From Streptomyces novaecaesareae (GTDB taxonomy: Bacteria; Actinomycetota; Actinomycetes; Streptomycetales; Streptomycetaceae): a stretch of DNA of 27,905 nt. The translations under genes were made by a program, and so were the position numbers. Positions 1-11,713 of the stretch are shown here, piece by piece. The notes beneath the pieces were generated by a model. The model saw nothing but the letters and a program-made list of their open reading frames with translations, was not told the origin of the DNA and made no database searches. The stretch covers positions 1-27,905 of the forward strand of contig NZ_JNWQ01000090.1 of NCBI RefSeq assembly GCF_000716875.1. Reading direction: 5' to 3'. Numbering within the stretch: position 1 is the stretch's first letter; every line of letters starts with the position of its first letter.

Positions 1-47
1 CTACACTAGATCGCTCGTCGGCAGCGTCAGATGTGTATAAGAGACAG
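1..47. other. Nextera/Illumina P5 adapter contamination at contig end
   Basis: Bases 1-6 (CTACAC) match the end of the Illumina P5 oligo. Bases 7-14 (TAGATCGC) match the Nextera N501/S501 i5 index. Bases 15-28 (TCGTCGGCAGCGTC) match the Nextera read-1 adapter, and bases 29-47 (AGATGTGTATAAGAGACAG) match the 19-bp Tn5 mosaic end exactly. This is library adapter left at a contig edge, not genomic DNA and not a natural transposon end. Genomic sequence starts at base 48. Confidence 0.98.
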
Positions 48-530
48 GCCCTGGGGGTGGTGGGCCGGGATCGGCGGGAGCTCGCCGGTGGTCTCGTACT
101 CGCTCAGCATCTCGATCCGGCGGGTGTGCCGCGGCTCGCCGCTGTAGGGGGTGTTGAGGAAGACCTCGACGAACTTGGTGGCCTCCTCCTCGGTGTGCAT
201 GCGGCCGCCGATGGAGATCACGTTGGCGTTGTTGTGCTGACGGCCGAGCTCGGCGGTCTGCAGGCTCCAGGCCAGCGCGGCCCGGACGCCCTTGACCTTG
301 TTGGCGGCGATCGCCTCGCCGTTGCCCGAGCCGCCGATCACGACGCCCAGCGCATCCGGGTCGGCGGCGGTGCGCTCGGCGGCGCGCAGGCAGAACGGCG
401 GGTAGTCGTCCTCGGCGTCGTAGATGTGCGGCCCGCAGTCGACCGGCTCGTGGCCGGCTCCCTTCAGCCACTCCACGAGGTGGTTCTTCAGTTCGTATCC
501 GGCATGGTCGGAGCCCAGGTACACGCGCAT
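48..530 (-). CDS. rpiB: Ribose-5-phosphate isomerase B, 3' end cut by adapter
   Basis: Cytoplasmic RpiB/LacA-family isomerase interconverting ribose 5-phosphate and ribulose 5-phosphate in the non-oxidative pentose phosphate pathway. 161 genomic codons are visible. They include the N-terminal SDHAGY phosphate-binding motif (residues 7-12), the loop GGSGNGEAIAANK (66-78) and RQHNNANV (about 97-104, His99). The loop has Glu72 where enterobacterial RpiB has the catalytic Cys; the mycobacterial enzyme also uses Glu here (family knowledge). The open frame runs on for six codons (LSLIHI) and a stop, but these are adapter sequence, so the true C-terminus is unknown; the length already present suggests only a few residues are missing. 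The ATG at 530 has no clear Shine-Dalgarno and lies in one arm of a perfect 13-bp inverted repeat. bioY lies 61 bp upstream on the same strand, so co-transcription is possible. Confidence 0.95.
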
Positions 531-553
531 GCCATGAGTGTGGCATGCGCGTG
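522..553 (-). promoter_or_regulatory. 13-bp perfect inverted repeat over the rpiB start codon
   Basis: CACGCGCATGCCA (522-534) and TGGCATGCGCGTG (541-553) are perfect reverse complements separated by 6 bases. In the rpiB mRNA the downstream arm contains the ATG and the next two codons, so a folded stem would occlude initiation. Alternatively it is a protein-binding dyad. The symmetry is seen directly; the role is inferred. Confidence 0.6.
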
Positions 554-591
554 CGCCCGGGCTCCGCAGGGGGCCGATCGAGGCGGTGCGC

Positions 592-1191
592 TCAGCGCTT
601 GCCGAGGAGCTTCCAGGCCAGCGGGAGGGCGCCGGCGGCGAGGGCCGCCTTGAGGGCGTCGCCGACCAGGTACGGGTAGAGGCCCAGCTCGGCGGCGCGG
701 GCGAGCGACACGTGCAGCGAGAAGGCCAGGTACGGGACGCCGACCGCGTAGATGGCGAGGCTGCCCAGGACCATGGTGACGGCGGTGTTCACCGGGCTGC
801 GGTCGGCGCCGCGGCGGGCCAGCGCGCCGGTCAGGGCCGCGGCGGCGACGAAGCCGAGCACGTACCCGAGGGAGGGCATCGCCCAGCCGGAGGTGCCCTC
901 GGCGAACCAGGGCAGGCCCGCCATGCCGGCCAGCAGGTAGAGGGCGAGCGAGGCGACGCCGCGGCGGGCGCCGAGCGCGGTGCCGACCAGCAGGGCGGCG
1001 AAGGTCTGGCCGGTGACCGGCACCGGCGAGCCGGGGACGTTCACCGACAGCTGCGCGGCCACGCCGGTCAGCGCGGCGCCGCCGGCCACCAGGGCCAGGT
1101 CGCGGGCCTGGGCGCCGAGGCGGGTGGAGGCGGCGGGCAGCAGGTCGGCGAGGACGGCGCGGCGCGGTATCGGGGTGGTGGCGGTGGCCAT
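592..1191 (-). CDS. bioY: BioY-family biotin transporter (ECF S component)
   Basis: A 199-residue hydrophobic protein with about six membrane segments and the BioY hallmark VPVTGQTFAALLVGTALG (residues 57-74). The C-terminal YLVGDALKAALA (174-185) includes Lys181, typical of biotin-binding S components. BioY captures biotin at the membrane and works either alone or with an ECF energising module; no ecfA/ecfT homolog (bioM/bioN) is present here, so it presumably acts alone or with a shared module elsewhere. The ATG at 1191 is preceded by GGAGGAG at 1205-1199 with 7-base spacing, which fixes the start. rpiB follows 61 bp downstream. The upstream region contains a direct repeat of GTGAAC that could be a regulator site. 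Confidence 0.93.
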   Translation of the reverse strand: MATATTPIPRRAVLADLLPAASTRLGAQARDLALVAGGAALTGVAAQLSVNVPGSPVPVTGQTFAALLVGTALGARRGVASLALYLLAGMAGLPWFAEGTSGWAMPSLGYVLGFVAAAALTGALARRGADRSPVNTAVTMVLGSLAIYAVGVPYLAFSLHVSLARAAELGLYPYLVGDALKAALAAGALPLAWKLLGKR

Positions 1192-1221
1192 CGGGGGGCT
1201 CCTCCGTGGGGATCCGGGTGA

Positions 1222-1237
1222 GTGAACACCTGTGAAC
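1222..1237 (-). promoter_or_regulatory. Direct GTGAAC repeat upstream of bioY
   Basis: GTGAAC occurs at 1222-1227 and again at 1232-1237 (10-bp period, one helical turn), 31 bp upstream of the bioY ATG. Actinobacterial biotin genes are often controlled by TetR-type BioQ at TGAAC-containing boxes (family knowledge), but this arrangement is direct rather than inverted. It is a candidate operator only. Confidence 0.3.
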
Positions 1238-1352
1238 CTACGCGGTGATCCACTCCGCCACCTGCACGGTTTCGGACAAAGCCCCGCCCTCGCGCGTTGT
1301 CGGAACCGGCCCGGGACAGCACTCGGTCACCTGACGGTCACTCCGTGTCGCG

Positions 1353-1383
1353 GCCCGGTCCGCAATGTGGTCCCGGACCGGGC
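1353..1383 (+). promoter_or_regulatory. Hairpin in the permease leader
   Basis: GCCCGGTCCG (1353-1362) and CGGACCGGGC (1374-1383) form a perfect 10-bp stem with an 11-base loop, followed by TTCGTT. It sits 20-45 bp before the possible starts of the permease gene. It could be a leader attenuator or a terminator for transcription entering from the left. Role unproven. Confidence 0.4.
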
Positions 1384-1402
1384 TTCGTTGGCATGAACAG
1401 AG

Positions 1403-2869
1403 GTGTCCCCGGATATTGGACAACTCATGCCGCATACCGCACAGTCTGGAACCACCCCTATGGCCCCCACCTCCGCGCCCCCGGCGCCCGGGACCACCGG
1501 CGCCGACGCTCCGGCGTCCGGCCAGCAGCTCTCCCACGGGCTGAAGCAGCGCCACCTGTCGATGATCGCCCTCGGCGGCGTGATCGGCGCAGGCCTCTTC
1601 GTCGGCTCCGGCGCGGGCATCGCGGCCGCGGGCCCGGCGATCATCCTGGCCTTCGTGCTCTCCGGCCTGCTGGTCATGCTGATCATGCGGATGCTCGGCG
1701 AGATGTCCGCGGCCCGCCCCGCCTCCGGCTCGTTCTCGGTGCACGCCGAGCAGGAGGTCGGCCCCTGGGCCGGGATCACCGCGGGCTGGATGTACTGGGT
1801 GATGCTCTGTTGCGGCGTCGCCGCCGAGGCCACCGCCGCCGGGAAGATCGTCAACGGCTGGATACCGGGCGTCTCCTCGTGGGTCTGGGTCGCCCTGTTC
1901 ATGGTCTTCTTCTGCACCAGCAACCTGACCGCGGTGAAGAACTTCGGCGAGTTCGAGTTCTGGTTCGCCACGATCAAGGTCGCCGCGATCATCGCCTTCC
2001 TGGTCCTCGGCGGGCTCGGCATCGCCGGGGTGATCGGCCCCGGCTCCCCCGGCACCGGCAACCTCACCGGCCAGGGCGGCTTCCTGCCCACCGGCGTCAA
2101 CGGGCTGATCGTCGGCCTGCTCGCCTCGGTCTTCGCGTACGGCGGGCTGGAGACCGTGACCATCGCCGCCGCCGAGTCCGACGACCCCAAGAAGAACGTC
2201 GCCAACGCCGTGCGCACCGCGGTGTGGCGGATCGCGATCTTCTACATCGGCTCGATGGCCCTGGTGGTCACCCTGGTCTCCTGGAAGGACCCGGCGGTCG
2301 TCGCCGACGGCCCGTACGTCACCATGCTGCGCCACCTCGGGGTGCCCGGCGCCGGGGCGATCATGCAGGTCGTGGTGCTGGTCGCGCTGCTGTCCGCGAT
2401 GAACGCCAACATCTACGGCGCCTCCCGGATGGCGTACTCGCTGGTCGGCCGCGGCCAGGGCCCCAAGGCGCTGGCCAAGGTCAGCGGCGGGGTGCCGCGC
2501 CGGGCCGTGCTGGCCTCCTGCCTGTTCGGCTTCGGCGCCGTGCTGGCCGCCAAGTTCTGGCCGGACACCGTGTTCACCTGGCTGATGAACACCACCGGCG
2601 TGGCGATCCTGGTGGTCTGGCTGTTCATCTGCGTGGTCCAGCTGCGGATGCGCCGCCGGCTGGAGCGCGAGTCGCCCGAGCTGCTCACCGTGAAGATGTG
2701 GGGCTACCCGTACCTGACCTGGGTCGCGATGGCCGCCGTGGCCGGCATCCTCGCGCTGATGACCACCACCGAGGGCAACCGGGAGCAGCTGTACGCGGCC
2801 GGGGTCCTGGTGGCGCTGCTGATTGCCGCCGGCCTGCTCAAGCAGCGCCGGGACGCCGCCGCGCGCTGA
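1403..2869 (+). CDS. Amino-acid permease, APC superfamily (AAT/GabP-like)
   Basis: About twelve membrane helices in a 488-residue protein. TM1 carries the APC signature LGGVIGAGLFVGSG (57-70, numbered from 1403), followed by an AAT-family loop (MRMLGEMSAARPASGSF) and the conserved ESDDPKKNVANAVRT region after TM6. These place it with proton-coupled amino-acid/GABA permeases of the AroP/ProY/GabP type; the substrate cannot be told from sequence. The start is uncertain. The longest frame opens with GTG at 1403, but in-frame ATGs at 1427 and 1460 would remove part of an unstructured Pro/Ala/Thr-rich N-terminus, and none has a convincing ribosome-binding site. A strong hairpin follows the stop. 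Confidence 0.9.
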   Translation: MSPDIGQLMPHTAQSGTTPMAPTSAPPAPGTTGADAPASGQQLSHGLKQRHLSMIALGGVIGAGLFVGSGAGIAAAGPAIILAFVLSGLLVMLIMRMLGEMSAARPASGSFSVHAEQEVGPWAGITAGWMYWVMLCCGVAAEATAAGKIVNGWIPGVSSWVWVALFMVFFCTSNLTAVKNFGEFEFWFATIKVAAIIAFLVLGGLGIAGVIGPGSPGTGNLTGQGGFLPTGVNGLIVGLLASVFAYGGLETVTIAAAESDDPKKNVANAVRTAVWRIAIFYIGSMALVVTLVSWKDPAVVADGPYVTMLRHLGVPGAGAIMQVVVLVALLSAMNANIYGASRMAYSLVGRGQGPKALAKVSGGVPRRAVLASCLFGFGAVLAAKFWPDTVFTWLMNTTGVAILVVWLFICVVQLRMRRRLERESPELLTVKMWGYPYLTWVAMAAVAGILALMTTTEGNREQLYAAGVLVALLIAAGLLKQRRDAAAR

Positions 2870-2878
2870 GCCCGACCC

Positions 2879-2917
2879 GAAGGGGCCCGGTACCGAACCC
2901 CGGTACCGGGCCCCTTC
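2879..2917. terminator. Rho-independent-type hairpin after the permease
   Basis: GAAGGGGCCCGGTACC (2879-2894) and GGTACCGGGCCCCTTC (2902-2917) form a perfect 16-bp stem with a 7-base loop, 9 bp after the permease stop. There is no T tract, as is usual for streptomycete terminators. It lies between convergent genes and could stop transcription in both directions. Confidence 0.85.
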
Positions 2918-2971
2918 GCCGTACGGCCGCTCGAAGGCGGTGCAGCCGGCCGGAGGCCGTACGGCCGCTCG
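2918..2971. repeat. Two copies of a 16-bp direct repeat
   Basis: GCCGTACGGCCGCTCG occurs at 2918-2933 and 2956-2971 between the convergent permease and DsbA-like genes. Each copy contains the palindromes CGTACG and CGGCCG, so they may also form stems at the 3' end of the minus-strand gene. Confidence 0.6.
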
Positions 2972-2983
2972 GCGGCCGTGCGC

Positions 2984-3616
2984 TCACTCGAAGGACGGGC
3001 CCGCCGTCCGGGTGCGCTTGATCTCGTAGAAGCCCGGGGTGGAGGCCACCAGCAGGGTGCCGTCCCAGAGCCGGGCCGCGGCCTCGCCCTTCGGTGCCGG
3101 GGTGACCACCGGGCCGAAGAAGGCGACCCGGTCGCCGTCCGCGCCCTCGACCGCGATCACCGGGGTGCCGACGTCCTCGCCGACCAGGGTGATGCCCTCC
3201 TTGTGCGAGGCGCGCAGGGCCTCGTCGTAGGCGTCGGTGTCGGCCGCGTCGGCCAGCTCGGCGGGCAGGCCCGCGGCCACCAGGGCGGCCGTGACGGTCT
3301 CCCGGTTCTGCGGCAGGCCCTGGTTGTGGAAGCGCAGGCCCAGCTCGGTGTAGAGCCGGCCGAGCACCTCCTCGCCGTGCTGCTCGGCGGCGGCTATGCA
3401 CACCCGCACCGCGCCCCAGGCGTTGTCCAGCATCGTGCGGTAGTTCTCCGGGAGGTCCCGGTGCTCGTTCAGCACGGACAGGCTCATCACGTGCCAGCGC
3501 ACGTCGACCGGGCGCAGCTGCTGAACCTCGATCAGCCAGCGGGAGGTCATCCACGCCCACGGGCAGGCCGGGTCGAACCAGAAGTCTGCGGTCTTGCGCT
3601 CAGCGGCAGTCGTCAC
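2984..3616 (-). CDS. Mycothiol-dependent nitroreductase / DsbA-like thioredoxin-fold protein (Rv2466c type)
   Basis: A 210-residue thioredoxin-fold protein with a helical insertion. It matches, from memory, the actinobacterial Rv2466c family: FWFDPACPWAWMTSRW (12-27), WHVMSLSVLNEHRD (41-54), HNQG (97-100), the cis-proline loop VGTPVIAV (149-156, Pro152) and EIKRTRT near the C-terminus. These cytosolic proteins use mycothiol to reduce disulfides or nitro-compounds. The active site here is Cys18-Pro-Trp-Ala21, whereas Mycobacterium tuberculosis Rv2466c has CPWC as I recall, so the resolving cysteine is absent and a monothiol mechanism is implied. The GTG at 3616 has GAAGGA at 3631-3626 with 9-base spacing. 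It is divergent from pepN across 224 bp. Confidence 0.85.
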   Translation of the reverse strand: MTTAAERKTADFWFDPACPWAWMTSRWLIEVQQLRPVDVRWHVMSLSVLNEHRDLPENYRTMLDNAWGAVRVCIAAAEQHGEEVLGRLYTELGLRFHNQGLPQNRETVTAALVAAGLPAELADAADTDAYDEALRASHKEGITLVGEDVGTPVIAVEGADGDRVAFFGPVVTPAPKGEAAARLWDGTLLVASTPGFYEIKRTRTAGPSFE

Positions 3617-3840
3617 TGCGTGTCGTCCTTCGTGAGGTGATCCGGGCAGGGGGATATCCGCCCCCGAGGCCCAACACCCGCGCGGCGCCGCTGATTCCGG
3701 CGCGGACGCGGCGGCCTGTGCAATGGTACCGACGGCGGGGGGCGTGAAAGGATGACCCCGCGTGCACGGCCACCACCGCGCACCGAGACCTCACCGCCCA
3801 GACCCGCACCACCGTGCGAGCCGGACAAAGGAGTACCGCC

Positions 3841-6432
<2,592 letters not shown>

Positions 6433-6444
6433 CCGTCCTCGCCT

Positions 6445-6481
6445 GAAGGGGCCCGCCGTGCTCGTCACGGCGGGCCCCTTC
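6445..6481. terminator. Hairpin terminator after pepN
   Basis: GAAGGGGCCCGCCGTG (6445-6460) and CACGGCGGGCCCCTTC (6466-6481) form a perfect 16-bp stem with a 5-base loop. The outer GAAGGGGCCCG...CGGGCCCCTTC is the same as in the hairpin at 2879-2917. Confidence 0.88.
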
Positions 6482-6536
6482 ACGTGTCGGTCGCGGCGCA
6501 GTCCGCGGACGGGACGGGTCGGTGCAGCAGGCAAAA

Positions 6537-6575
6537 GAGGGAGGCCGGACCGCGAGGTGCGGTCCGGCCTCCCTT
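6537..6575 (-). terminator. Terminator of acnA with U-rich tail
   Basis: A perfect stem (6538-6553 with 6559-6574, 5-base loop) lies 19 bp beyond the aconitase stop. Read on the minus strand it is followed by CTCTTTTGC, a short T tract, which makes it a classical intrinsic terminator for acnA. Confidence 0.85.
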
Positions 6576-6593
6576 GAGGCGCTATGCCGGGAC

Positions 6594-9239
<2,646 letters not shown>

Positions 9240-9290
9240 GACTGACTCCTTCTGGGTGCTTCGTGCGATATCCGGCCGCCACGCGGTGGT

Positions 9291-9316
9291 AAGGTCAGCC
9301 TTAGTTAGGCTGACCT
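9291..9316 (-). promoter_or_regulatory. Iron-box-like inverted repeat upstream of acnA (DmdR/IdeR type)
   Basis: AAGGTCAGCCT (9291-9301) and AGGCTGACCTT (9307-9316 plus one base) are perfect inverted arms around TAGTT. The core GTTAGGCTGACCT closely resembles the DtxR/IdeR/DmdR consensus TTAGGTTAGGCTAACCTAA (about 13 of 19 positions by my alignment). It is centred about 65 bp upstream of the GTG. Iron control of an Fe-S enzyme is plausible; binding is inferred. Confidence 0.6.
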
Positions 9317-9349
9317 TGCCCGCATCGCCGGTGAGCGCCTCTCGGCAAG

Positions 9350-9402
9350 TATCTTGATGTCGAGATATATCCTAAGCGGCAGTTATCTCGATGTCGAGAT
9401 AA
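9350..9402 (-). promoter_or_regulatory. Two TATCTYGATGTCGAGATA palindromes upstream of acnA
   Basis: Site 1 (9350-9367) is TATCTTGATGTCGAGATA, a palindrome with one mismatched pair. Site 2 (9383-9402) is a perfect palindrome, TTATCTCGA-TG-TCGAGATAA. The centres are 34 bp apart. The AT-rich stretch between them (TAGGATATA on the minus strand) could hold the acnA -10 region. The pair looks like tandem operators for a dimeric HTH regulator; I cannot name it. Confidence 0.65.
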
Positions 9403-9422
9403 ACCATAGTGCATGCCATGGC

Positions 9423-9578
9423 TCACTCGCCGTCCGGGCCGCGCCGCTTGCGCTCCAGCCTGATCAGCCAGACCACTCCCGCCACCACCGCGGCTGCCAT
9501 CAGCAACACCACCACAAGCTCACCACCGGCACCACCGGTCGGCGAGGGGGCGATGTCCGCCAACAAGGTCGTCCTCAT
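9423..9578 (-). CDS. Small single-span membrane protein (51 aa), coupled to the upstream gene
   Basis: Encodes 51 residues: a short N-terminus with a Pro/Gly-rich segment, one strong membrane helix (about 20-39, LVVVLLMAAAVVAGVVWLIR) and a basic tail (LERKRRGPDGE), predicting N-out/C-in topology. The ATG at 9578 overlaps the stop of the upstream gene (ATGA) and is preceded by GGAGGTGAACGT, an excellent ribosome-binding site inside the upstream gene. Translational coupling at this overlap is the main evidence that it is real. No family recognised; it may be a subunit or stabiliser of the upstream polytopic protein. Confidence 0.75.
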   Translation of the reverse strand: MRTTLLADIAPSPTGGAGGELVVVLLMAAAVVAGVVWLIRLERKRRGPDGE

Positions 9579-10666
9579 ACGTTCACCTCCGCTCCACCTG
9601 CGCTCCGCTCCGTCCCGGTGCGCGCGTCGACGCCGACGCCGAGCACCAGCATCAGCAGCACCGGGAACTCCAGATAGGCGTGGTAGCTCGCCAGCGCCGC
9701 GTACAACGACCGGCCCTGCGCGTAGTCCACCGCGAACAGCAGCGCCAGCAGCACACCGGCCCCCGCGCCCAGCAGCCAGGCCCGCACGCCGCGCAGGGCC
9801 GGCACCCGGGCGTCGAACCGCTCCGCCGCCTCCGGCGCGTACCGGGGCAGGAACCAGACCCACACCACGCAGTGCATCGTCTGCAGGAAGGCGAACACCG
9901 CCAGGAAGCGCAGGCCCGCCTCCGGCGTCAGCCAGGCCGGCGGGGTGTAGGCGGCGGCCAGCCGGTCCGTCCAGCCGCCGGAACGCCGGGACAGCAGACC
10001 GTCCAGCAGACCGCTCAGCAGCAGCGCCGGAACCACCAGCACCCAGCCGCACTGCACCGCCAGGAACACCGCCCGCCCACGCGGCAGCCGACGCGACCAC
10101 TCGGCCAGGAACAGCAGCGGCACCACGTTGTGCAGGTGCGCCAGCACCACGAAGTGGTACGCGGGGAAAGCCAGCGAAGCCGCGCCGGCCCCCACCAGCA
10201 GCACCGCGCTCCCCGCCAGCAGCCTCGGACGTCCGCGCAGCCCGTACCGGCAGGCCGCCGCCAGCAGGCCGTACGCGAGCAGGATCTCCGCCGACTGGGA
10301 CGCCCGGGAGGGCGGCAGCAGACGGCACAGCACGATGCCGGTCACCAGCACCAGCAGCAACCGCAGCAGCGGCCCCGCCAGGACGGCGGCGAACCGGCCC
10401 GCCACGTAGCGCAGCTCCAGCACGTTGTGCAGCAGCCCGAAGGCGGCCAGGCCCAGCACCGCCAGGCCGGTCGGCGCCCGCAGAGCCAGGGCCAGCGCCA
10501 ACACGGCCGACAGCACGAAGCCCGCCAACGGCGCGGCGGCCGGGCCGGGCGCCGCGCCGGGCGCGGGCCAGACCGGCGGGGCCGTCGACGCCGGTGCCGG
10601 TGGCGCTGCGGGTGGCTGTGGCGGTGCCGGTGCCGGTGGCGCTGCCGGTGCGACCTCGGTGGCCAT
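9575..10666 (-). CDS. Polytopic membrane protein with histidines in several helices, function unknown
   Basis: A 363-residue protein with an unstructured Pro/Ala-rich N-terminus (1-45) and then roughly 8-9 hydrophobic segments. Histidines lie in or at the edge of helices: His80 (GLLHNVLEL), His171, His177 and His179 (YHFVVLAHLHNVVPLLF), His265 (TMHCVVWVW) and His329 (SYHAYLEFP). The HN pairs at 80-81 and 179-180 are in similar contexts. This pattern would suit metal or heme ligation in the membrane, but no family is recognised. The ATG at 10666 is preceded by GGGGAGGGGAG. It is divergent from a small membrane-protein gene 29 bp away and overlaps the 51-residue protein downstream. Confidence 0.8.
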   Translation of the reverse strand: MATEVAPAAPPAPAPPQPPAAPPAPASTAPPVWPAPGAAPGPAAAPLAGFVLSAVLALALALRAPTGLAVLGLAAFGLLHNVLELRYVAGRFAAVLAGPLLRLLLVLVTGIVLCRLLPPSRASQSAEILLAYGLLAAACRYGLRGRPRLLAGSAVLLVGAGAASLAFPAYHFVVLAHLHNVVPLLFLAEWSRRLPRGRAVFLAVQCGWVLVVPALLLSGLLDGLLSRRSGGWTDRLAAAYTPPAWLTPEAGLRFLAVFAFLQTMHCVVWVWFLPRYAPEAAERFDARVPALRGVRAWLLGAGAGVLLALLFAVDYAQGRSLYAALASYHAYLEFPVLLMLVLGVGVDARTGTERSAGGAEVNV

Positions 10667-10695
10667 GCTCCCCTCCCCGTGGCACGATCCCCGCC

Positions 10696-11043
10696 GTGCC
10701 CTACGCCCTCGCCCTGGCCCTGACCCTGCTGGTCGAGGTCCCCGTCTACACCGCCGCGCTCGTCCGAGCCGGCGGCCTGCGGCCGTCCCGCGCCGCCGCT
10801 GCCGCCGTCCTGGTCAACCTGGCGACGCACCCGCTGCTCTGGTGGTCCCTGCGGCCGTACTCCGCCGGGCCCGCCGCAGCGTACTGGACCGCCTTCGGGA
10901 TCGGCGAGGCCGGTGTCTGCCTGGTCGAGGGCACCCTGCTCGGCCCGCTCACCGGGCTGCCGCTGCGCACCCCGCTCCCCTGGGCCGCCTCCGCCACCGC
11001 CAACGCCGCCTCGGTGCTCGCCGGGTTCCTGCTCGGGAGCTGA
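10696..11043 (+). CDS. Small hydrophobic membrane protein (115 aa), unknown
   Basis: Encodes about three to four membrane helices in 115 residues, with NLATHPLLWWSL (41-52) and GEAGVCLVEG (70-79) as its most distinctive parts. The GTG at 10696 is chosen because the hydrophobic protein begins there and because the divergent neighbour starts at 10666; no ribosome-binding site is visible, so the mRNA may be leaderless. His45 and Glu residues inside helices echo the neighbour's polar membrane residues. The longer upstream frame is low-complexity sequence antisense to that neighbour. Only 29 bp separate the two starts, so the promoters must overlap, suggesting joint regulation. Confidence 0.7.
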   Translation: MPYALALALTLLVEVPVYTAALVRAGGLRPSRAAAAAVLVNLATHPLLWWSLRPYSAGPAAAYWTAFGIGEAGVCLVEGTLLGPLTGLPLRTPLPWAASATANAASVLAGFLLGS

Positions 11044-11070
11044 CCCGCCGCAAGCCGCCTCCGCCGGCCC

Positions 11071-11099
11071 GTAACGCGGCCTCCGGGCTCAGGCGTCTT
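11071..11099 (+). promoter_or_regulatory. Possible ECF-type promoter before the sigma gene
   Basis: GTAAC (11071-11075) and CGTCTT (11094-11099) are 18 bp apart, resembling the AAC/CGTC elements of extracytoplasmic-function sigma promoters, about 58 bp before the sigma start. Autoregulation is common in such operons; the spacing is slightly longer than usual. Confidence 0.3.
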
Positions 11100-11156
11100 A
11101 CCGGGCACAGGGGGCGCAGACCCCACATCCACGGGGTTCGATTCGAGGGGACAGCA

Positions 11157-11681
11157 GTGATCGGGAAGAAGCGACGGGCGGAGGAGAACGCGGAGTTCGA
11201 GGGCTTCGCGTACAGCCGGGGGCAACGCCTCTTCCGCACGGCCCTGCTGCTGTGCGGCGACTGGCACCTGGCCGAGGACCTCACCCAGGTCACCCTGGCC
11301 AAGCTCTACGCCTCCTGGTCCAAGGTCCGGCGCGCCGACAACCAGGAGGCCTACGCCCGCAGCGCGCTCGTCCGCGCCTACCTCTCCCACCGCCGGCTGC
11401 GCCGCACCGGCGAGCGGCCCGCCCTCGGCGAGCTGCCGGATGGCGTCGCCCCCGAGGGCGACCCGGCGCTGCGCGTCACCCTGCTCACCGCGCTCGCCGA
11501 ACTGCCGCCCCGGGACCGGGCCGTACTCGTCCTGCGCTACTGGGAGGACCGCAGCGTCGACGAGACCGCCGGCGAACTCGGCCTCAGCGCCGGGGCGGTG
11601 CGCAGCCAGGCGCTGCGCGCCCTCGGGCGGCTGCGCGCCGTCCTCGGGCCGGAAGCCGCCGACCAGCTCACCCTGTCCTGA
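11157..11681 (+). CDS. SigE-family (ECF-type) RNA polymerase sigma factor
   Basis: A 174-residue two-domain sigma factor. Region 2 is EFEGFAYSRGQRLFRTALLL through AEDLTQVTLAKLYASW (about 14-55). Region 4 is LAELPPRDRAVLVLRYWEDR followed by the HTH SVDETAGELGLSAGAVRSQ (about 115-155). This matches the actinobacterial SigE-family subgroup common in multiple copies in Streptomyces. The GTG at 11157 is preceded by GAGGGGA with about 6-base spacing. A membrane-anchored protein gene starts 32 bp after the stop, the usual position of a partner or anti-sigma factor. Target promoters are unknown; an ECF-like promoter upstream hints at autoregulation. Confidence 0.92.
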   Translation: MIGKKRRAEENAEFEGFAYSRGQRLFRTALLLCGDWHLAEDLTQVTLAKLYASWSKVRRADNQEAYARSALVRAYLSHRRLRRTGERPALGELPDGVAPEGDPALRVTLLTALAELPPRDRAVLVLRYWEDRSVDETAGELGLSAGAVRSQALRALGRLRAVLGPEAADQLTLS

Positions 11682-11713
11682 GCCCACGTCACGTACCCGA
11701 GAGGAACCCCACC

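Noticed and set aside
29..47. Tn5-like mosaic end as a natural transposon boundary
   Set aside because: It is followed by the exact Nextera read-1 adapter, an i5 index and P5 sequence, so it is library-derived.
1192..1402. Riboswitch in the bioY/permease intergenic region
   Set aside because: I see only one short direct repeat and one simple hairpin, and no recognisable riboswitch core.
9409..10695. N-terminal part of the long plus-strand frame preceding the 115-aa membrane protein
   Set aside because: It is Pro/Arg/Ala low-complexity sequence antisense to the polytopic membrane protein; the hydrophobic protein begins at the GTG at 10696.
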